Assembly: GCA_965140555.1 (NCBI GenBank)
Contig: OZ223259.1
Span: 558,001 to 622,000 of the forward strand
Origin: UBA1351 sp965140555
Lineage (GTDB): Bacteria > Bacillota > Clostridia > Lachnospirales > Vallitaleaceae
DNA length: 64,000 nucleotides
Direction: 5' to 3'
Below the pieces are notes generated by a model. The model searched no databases. It saw nothing but the letters and a program-made list of their open reading frames with translations, and had not been told where the DNA came from. The position numbers and the translations under genes were made by a program. Positions 60,980 through 64,000 of this stretch are shown one piece after another; position 1 is the first letter of the stretch, and the number at the start of each line of letters is the position of its first letter.

Positions 60980-63147
60980 TCCACGTTACCTCCTAATTGT
61001 TGATTATAAAGGTAACTGTATAAACCATCTCTACTTAACAAAATCTTTTGGTCGTCAAACTCTTCAACAGAACCTCTCTCCACGGACATAATCATATCAG
61101 CATCTTTTAAAGTTGATAATCTATGTGCAATTATTAGAACAGTTCTACCTTCACATATCTTTTGTAGATTCTTTTGAATAATGCTTTCAGACTCATAATC
61201 AAGGGCAGAGGTAGCTTCATCAAAAATTAGAATTCTAGGATTATTCAATAATGCTCTTGCAATTGCTACTCTTTGTTTTTGTCCACCCGATAAACCAGTT
61301 CCCTTTTCTCCAACTAACGTATCGTAACCATTAGGTAATTCTAAGATAAAATCATGTGCACCTGCAATCTTTGATACATATATAATATCCTCCATACTTT
61401 TTCCTGGATTGTGAATCGCAATATTATCTTTAATTGACATATTAAACAAAAAATTTTCTTGTAAAACCACCCCAATTTGTCTTCTTATCCAATGTGGATC
61501 AGCTAATGCAATATCAACGCCATCTATTAGTATTTTCCCTGCTTCTGGTATGTAAAGCCTTTGGATTAACTTAGCAATTGTACTTTTACCTGAACCACTT
61601 CTTCCTACAATTCCAACAATTTTACCTGCCGGAATATTGAAACTCATATCTCTTATAACCTCAGCGCTATCAATTTTATATCGAAAACGAACTCTTTCAA
61701 ACGTTATATTACCCGATAATGCAGGTAATCGTGTTTTACTATGATCCATCGAAGGTTCTGTTTTCGTATTAAAAATATCGCCAATTCTATCAACTGAAAT
61801 GGATGTTTGTTGAAAATCTTGCCATATTTGAACCAATCTTAGAACTGGTCCACTTACGCGTCCAGCAAGCATTCGGAATGCAATCATTTGTCCTATTGTA
61901 ATGCTACCCTCCATAGCTAGATGAGCTCCAACCCATAAGATTAGAAGATCAAATATTTTTTGTACAAATTTCCCAAGCGCCCCTAAATTTCCTGATAAAA
62001 TTGATGTTCTAAAGCTTGTATTTGTATATTTAGCTTGAATAGATTCCCATTTCTTTTGCATCGTTGGCTCTAAGGCAAAGGACTTAATTGTATTTATACC
62101 TGACACACTTTCAACTAGAAATGATTGTGCCTCAGCACCTGCATTGAATTTATCTTCTAGACGACTTCTAAAAATTGGTGTTGCAATTGCTGACATTATA
62201 ATAAATACTGGCATAGATCCCAAAACAATAAGCGTTAATTTTACGGAATAAAAAAGCATGACCAATATATACACAATAATAAAAACTACATCAAGTAATG
62301 ACGTTAAAGGCGTCCCTGTCAAAAAACGTCTTATATTCTCTAACTCTTTTACCCTTGCAATTGTATCTCCAACTCTTCTTGACTCAAAGTATCTAAGCGG
62401 TAAATTATGAAGATGTTTATATAACCTTGTGCTCAGGATAACATCAATTTTACTGGTTGTATTGGTAAAAACAAATGTTTTTGCTACTCCAATAAATAAT
62501 TCAAAGAATATAATAATTAGTAGTCCAACTGCAAGAACATCTAGTGTTGTTAAACTATTATGTACTAGAACTTTATCAATTACAACTTGAGTCATTATTG
62601 GTGAAAATAAACCTAATAACTGAACTGCTAAAGCTGAAATCAAAACTTCAATTAGTGGTTTCTTATATTTAAAAATTGAAGGTATAAACCATCTAAAACC
62701 AAACTTCACATCTTTTTCAAGATAGTTTTTTTGTTTTAAAACTATAGCTTCACCATTCCATTGCTCATAAAACTGATCTGATTTGATTATAGTTGGTTTT
62801 CCATCTTGCATTTTCAAAACTAAAATATTGCCATCAACTATTTTTGCAACCAAAAAAAATTCACCAAACTTATCGCCTACTATTATAGGTAAAGGCAACT
62901 TATACAAATTAATACTTACTTTATGATAAATTCTAGTTTTGAACCCTAATTTTTTACTAATTTTTTGAATATCGTTTATATTTATTTTTTTGTCATAAAT
63001 TGAAAACTCGTGTCTAATTTGCGCTTCATCAAATGCTATTCCATAATATTGGCAAATAGATTTTACAGAAAACATACCTGTGTCTGAAATACTCATTTTT
63101 CCCTCCACATTAAATAGCTTATTCTTCTCAATAAACTGATTATTCAC
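60976..63147 (-). CDS. HlyB-type peptidase-like-domain ABC exporter of type I secretion
   Basis: 723 residues: an N-terminal C39-like domain (res ~20-135), six membrane helices (~165-420) and an ATPase with Walker A GIVGRSGSGKSTIAKLIQRL, signature LSGGQKQRVAIARALL and Walker B ILIFDEATSALDYES. In the C39-like domain the catalytic Cys is replaced (SDTGMFSVKSICQYYG, Thr-Gly where DCG is expected) and the usual GHF histidine is missing (FGEFFLVAKI), as in HlyB-type exporters that do not cleave their substrate. With the HlyD-like protein it should export the RTX protein encoded third in the operon. A perfect sigma-A promoter lies about 70 bases upstream. The ribosome site is weak. Confidence 0.94.
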   Translation of the reverse strand: MNNQFIEKNKLFNVEGKMSISDTGMFSVKSICQYYGIAFDEAQIRHEFSIYDKKININDIQKISKKLGFKTRIYHKVSINLYKLPLPIIVGDKFGEFFLVAKIVDGNILVLKMQDGKPTIIKSDQFYEQWNGEAIVLKQKNYLEKDVKFGFRWFIPSIFKYKKPLIEVLISALAVQLLGLFSPIMTQVVIDKVLVHNSLTTLDVLAVGLLIIIFFELFIGVAKTFVFTNTTSKIDVILSTRLYKHLHNLPLRYFESRRVGDTIARVKELENIRRFLTGTPLTSLLDVVFIIVYILVMLFYSVKLTLIVLGSMPVFIIMSAIATPIFRSRLEDKFNAGAEAQSFLVESVSGINTIKSFALEPTMQKKWESIQAKYTNTSFRTSILSGNLGALGKFVQKIFDLLILWVGAHLAMEGSITIGQMIAFRMLAGRVSGPVLRLVQIWQDFQQTSISVDRIGDIFNTKTEPSMDHSKTRLPALSGNITFERVRFRYKIDSAEVIRDMSFNIPAGKIVGIVGRSGSGKSTIAKLIQRLYIPEAGKILIDGVDIALADPHWIRRQIGVVLQENFLFNMSIKDNIAIHNPGKSMEDIIYVSKIAGAHDFILELPNGYDTLVGEKGTGLSGGQKQRVAIARALLNNPRILIFDEATSALDYESESIIQKNLQKICEGRTVLIIAHRLSTLKDADMIMSVERGSVEEFDDQKILLSRDGLYSYLYNQQLGGNVE

Positions 63148-63216
63148 ATAAAATGAGCTTATATGAACAAGATACGCTTTATACTTTTGACAATCTTATT
63201 TCCCTCGTATATATTT

Positions 63217-63245
63217 ATTATAAAATTCAGCATTTTTATTGTCAA
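63217..63245 (-). promoter_or_regulatory. Consensus sigma-A promoter of the hlyB-hlyD-RTX operon
   Basis: Minus-strand TTGACA (63240-63245), 17-base spacer, TATAAT (63217-63222), a complete match to the vegetative consensus. Start point about 63 bases before the hlyB-like ATG. Confidence 0.85.
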
Positions 63246-63431
63246 TAATTATCTTGTATTTATCTGACTATAGTCCAATATACCCTCTTTTTTTTATTTA
63301 TAATGACATTTTTATCAATAAGTCCTACAATTAAGTTATTACAAATTTTCATTTTCTTTTCATTTTCATTTTTTATAATGAATACAAGAGTCATGTTGTT
63401 CGTACATACACTATAGACAGGAGGTTATTTT

Positions 63432-64000
63432 ATGCGAAAAATCATCTACAGTAGTATCTATTTATTAAGCCCTTTGGGTCCTATATTAGCACTTTATTTA
63501 TCCAATCCGGCAAAATACCAAGGATCTACCTTATTGTATTCCATGATACTCGGCTGTTTAGCCTATACATTTTTCACTTGGCAATTCGTCCTAAGCGCAC
63601 GACCAAAATTCTTAGACCGGGTTTTCGGGATGGACAAAATCTATCGCTTTCACGGCATGATCGCCGTTGGGTCATTAATCATGATCTTTATTCATCAAAG
63701 TATCAACGAAGGTCTTTTTAGCGAAACATTACAGACTACTATAGGATCCCTTACTTTTTATATCTTCCTAGGTATCAGCGTCCTTTCCGTTCTCTTTATG
63801 GTGAACTCCTTTGTTACCAAAATACAACCCTTTAAATGGATTCGCCAGCACGTCGATAAATTAAATACATTCAAATATGAACATTACCGCGCACTCCATA
63901 ATCTTACCATCCTTGCCTTATTAACCATGCAGCTCCATGTTCTCATGACAAGCAGTGTGCGACGTAGTGTTCCTGTCTTTATCGTCTTTACCCTCTATTT
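63432..64000 (+). CDS. Ferric reductase-like transmembrane protein (5' part, cut by window edge)
   Basis: 189 codons from the ATG at 63432, which has GGAGGTT upstream; the frame is open to the window end. Several hydrophobic helices carry histidines in the spacing of the ferric-reductase/NOX b-type heme domain: KIYRFHGMIAVGSLIMIFIHQ, and later KYEHYRALHNLTILALLTMQ. Such proteins pass electrons across the membrane to metals or other acceptors; a flavin/NAD domain, if present, would be encoded to the right. The gene is divergent from the type I secretion operon, separated by 284 bases with an AT-rich control region. Confidence 0.78.
   Translation, partial: MRKIIYSSIYLLSPLGPILALYLSNPAKYQGSTLLYSMILGCLAYTFFTWQFVLSARPKFLDRVFGMDKIYRFHGMIAVGSLIMIFIHQSINEGLFSETLQTTIGSLTFYIFLGISVLSVLFMVNSFVTKIQPFKWIRQHVDKLNTFKYEHYRALHNLTILALLTMQLHVLMTSSVRRSVPVFIVFTLY

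Noticed and set aside
1..64000. tRNA and rRNA genes
   Set aside because: I saw no cloverleaf-type GGTTCGAATCC signatures or ribosomal RNA stretches.

Overview
The window looks like a chromosomal segment of a low-GC, strictly anaerobic, spore-former-like member of the Clostridia. The evidence is a PAS-linked [FeFe]-hydrogenase sensor operon, the hydrogenase maturation genes hydF and hydG, a hybrid cluster protein, Gram-positive style ribosome binding sites (AGGAGG), consensus sigma-A promoters, an infC gene starting at AUU behind an L20-type leader, YesM/YesN two-component pairs, and lipoprotein signal peptides. I cannot name the species; a Vallitalea-like or Lachnospirales-type marine anaerobe is only a guess.

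Layout. 1-3400 (minus): an H2-sensing operon made of a 2Fe-2S protein, a PAS-containing sensory hydrogenase and a SpoIIE-type phosphatase, running into a group B [FeFe]-hydrogenase cut by the window edge. 3561-3780 (plus): a strongly structured RNA resembling raiA RNA, beside a KdpD membrane-domain remnant. 4045-8435 (minus): polyamine genes (arginine decarboxylase, carboxynorspermidine-type dehydrogenase and decarboxylase, no agmatinase). 8555-15573 (minus): a hexuronate/pectin operon (IclR regulator, kduI, kduD, FAH-family protein, kdgK) followed by a histidine kinase and a TRAP binding protein without a response regulator. 15934-20409 (plus): aspA-hydF-TM1266-hydG. 20579-24627 (minus): MarR-controlled heterodimeric ABC exporter. 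24883-37000: mostly housekeeping and signalling genes (small membrane protein, rhamnose mutarotase-like protein, infC-rpmI-rplT, cvfB, two diguanylate cyclases, shikimate kinase, hcp, ABC-F protein, aminopeptidase).

37154-54107 is a carbohydrate-uptake region: a GH31 glycosidase with a TRAP transporter under a LacI regulator (two operators in the leader), an esterase opposite an AraC regulator, and a galactofuranose-type ABC transporter next to a YesM/YesN pair. 54407-55115 is an IS200-type element whose transposase start is masked by an RNA hairpin. 55221-63147 (minus) holds a lipoprotein with a copper-amine-oxidase-like domain and then a complete HlyB-HlyD-RTX operon behind a perfect consensus promoter. 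This is a type I secretion set in what otherwise looks like a single-membrane bacterium. The RTX protein contains exact 546-bp and 54-bp periodicities. A ferric-reductase-like membrane protein runs off the right edge.

Beyond the genes, three intergenic copies (41660, 50979, 59275) of a 65-121 bp element with about 20-bp terminal inverted repeats form a previously unannotated small repeat family; one copy supplies the stop codon of a histidine kinase gene. The structured RNA, this repeat family and the RTX secretion operon are the most interesting parts.
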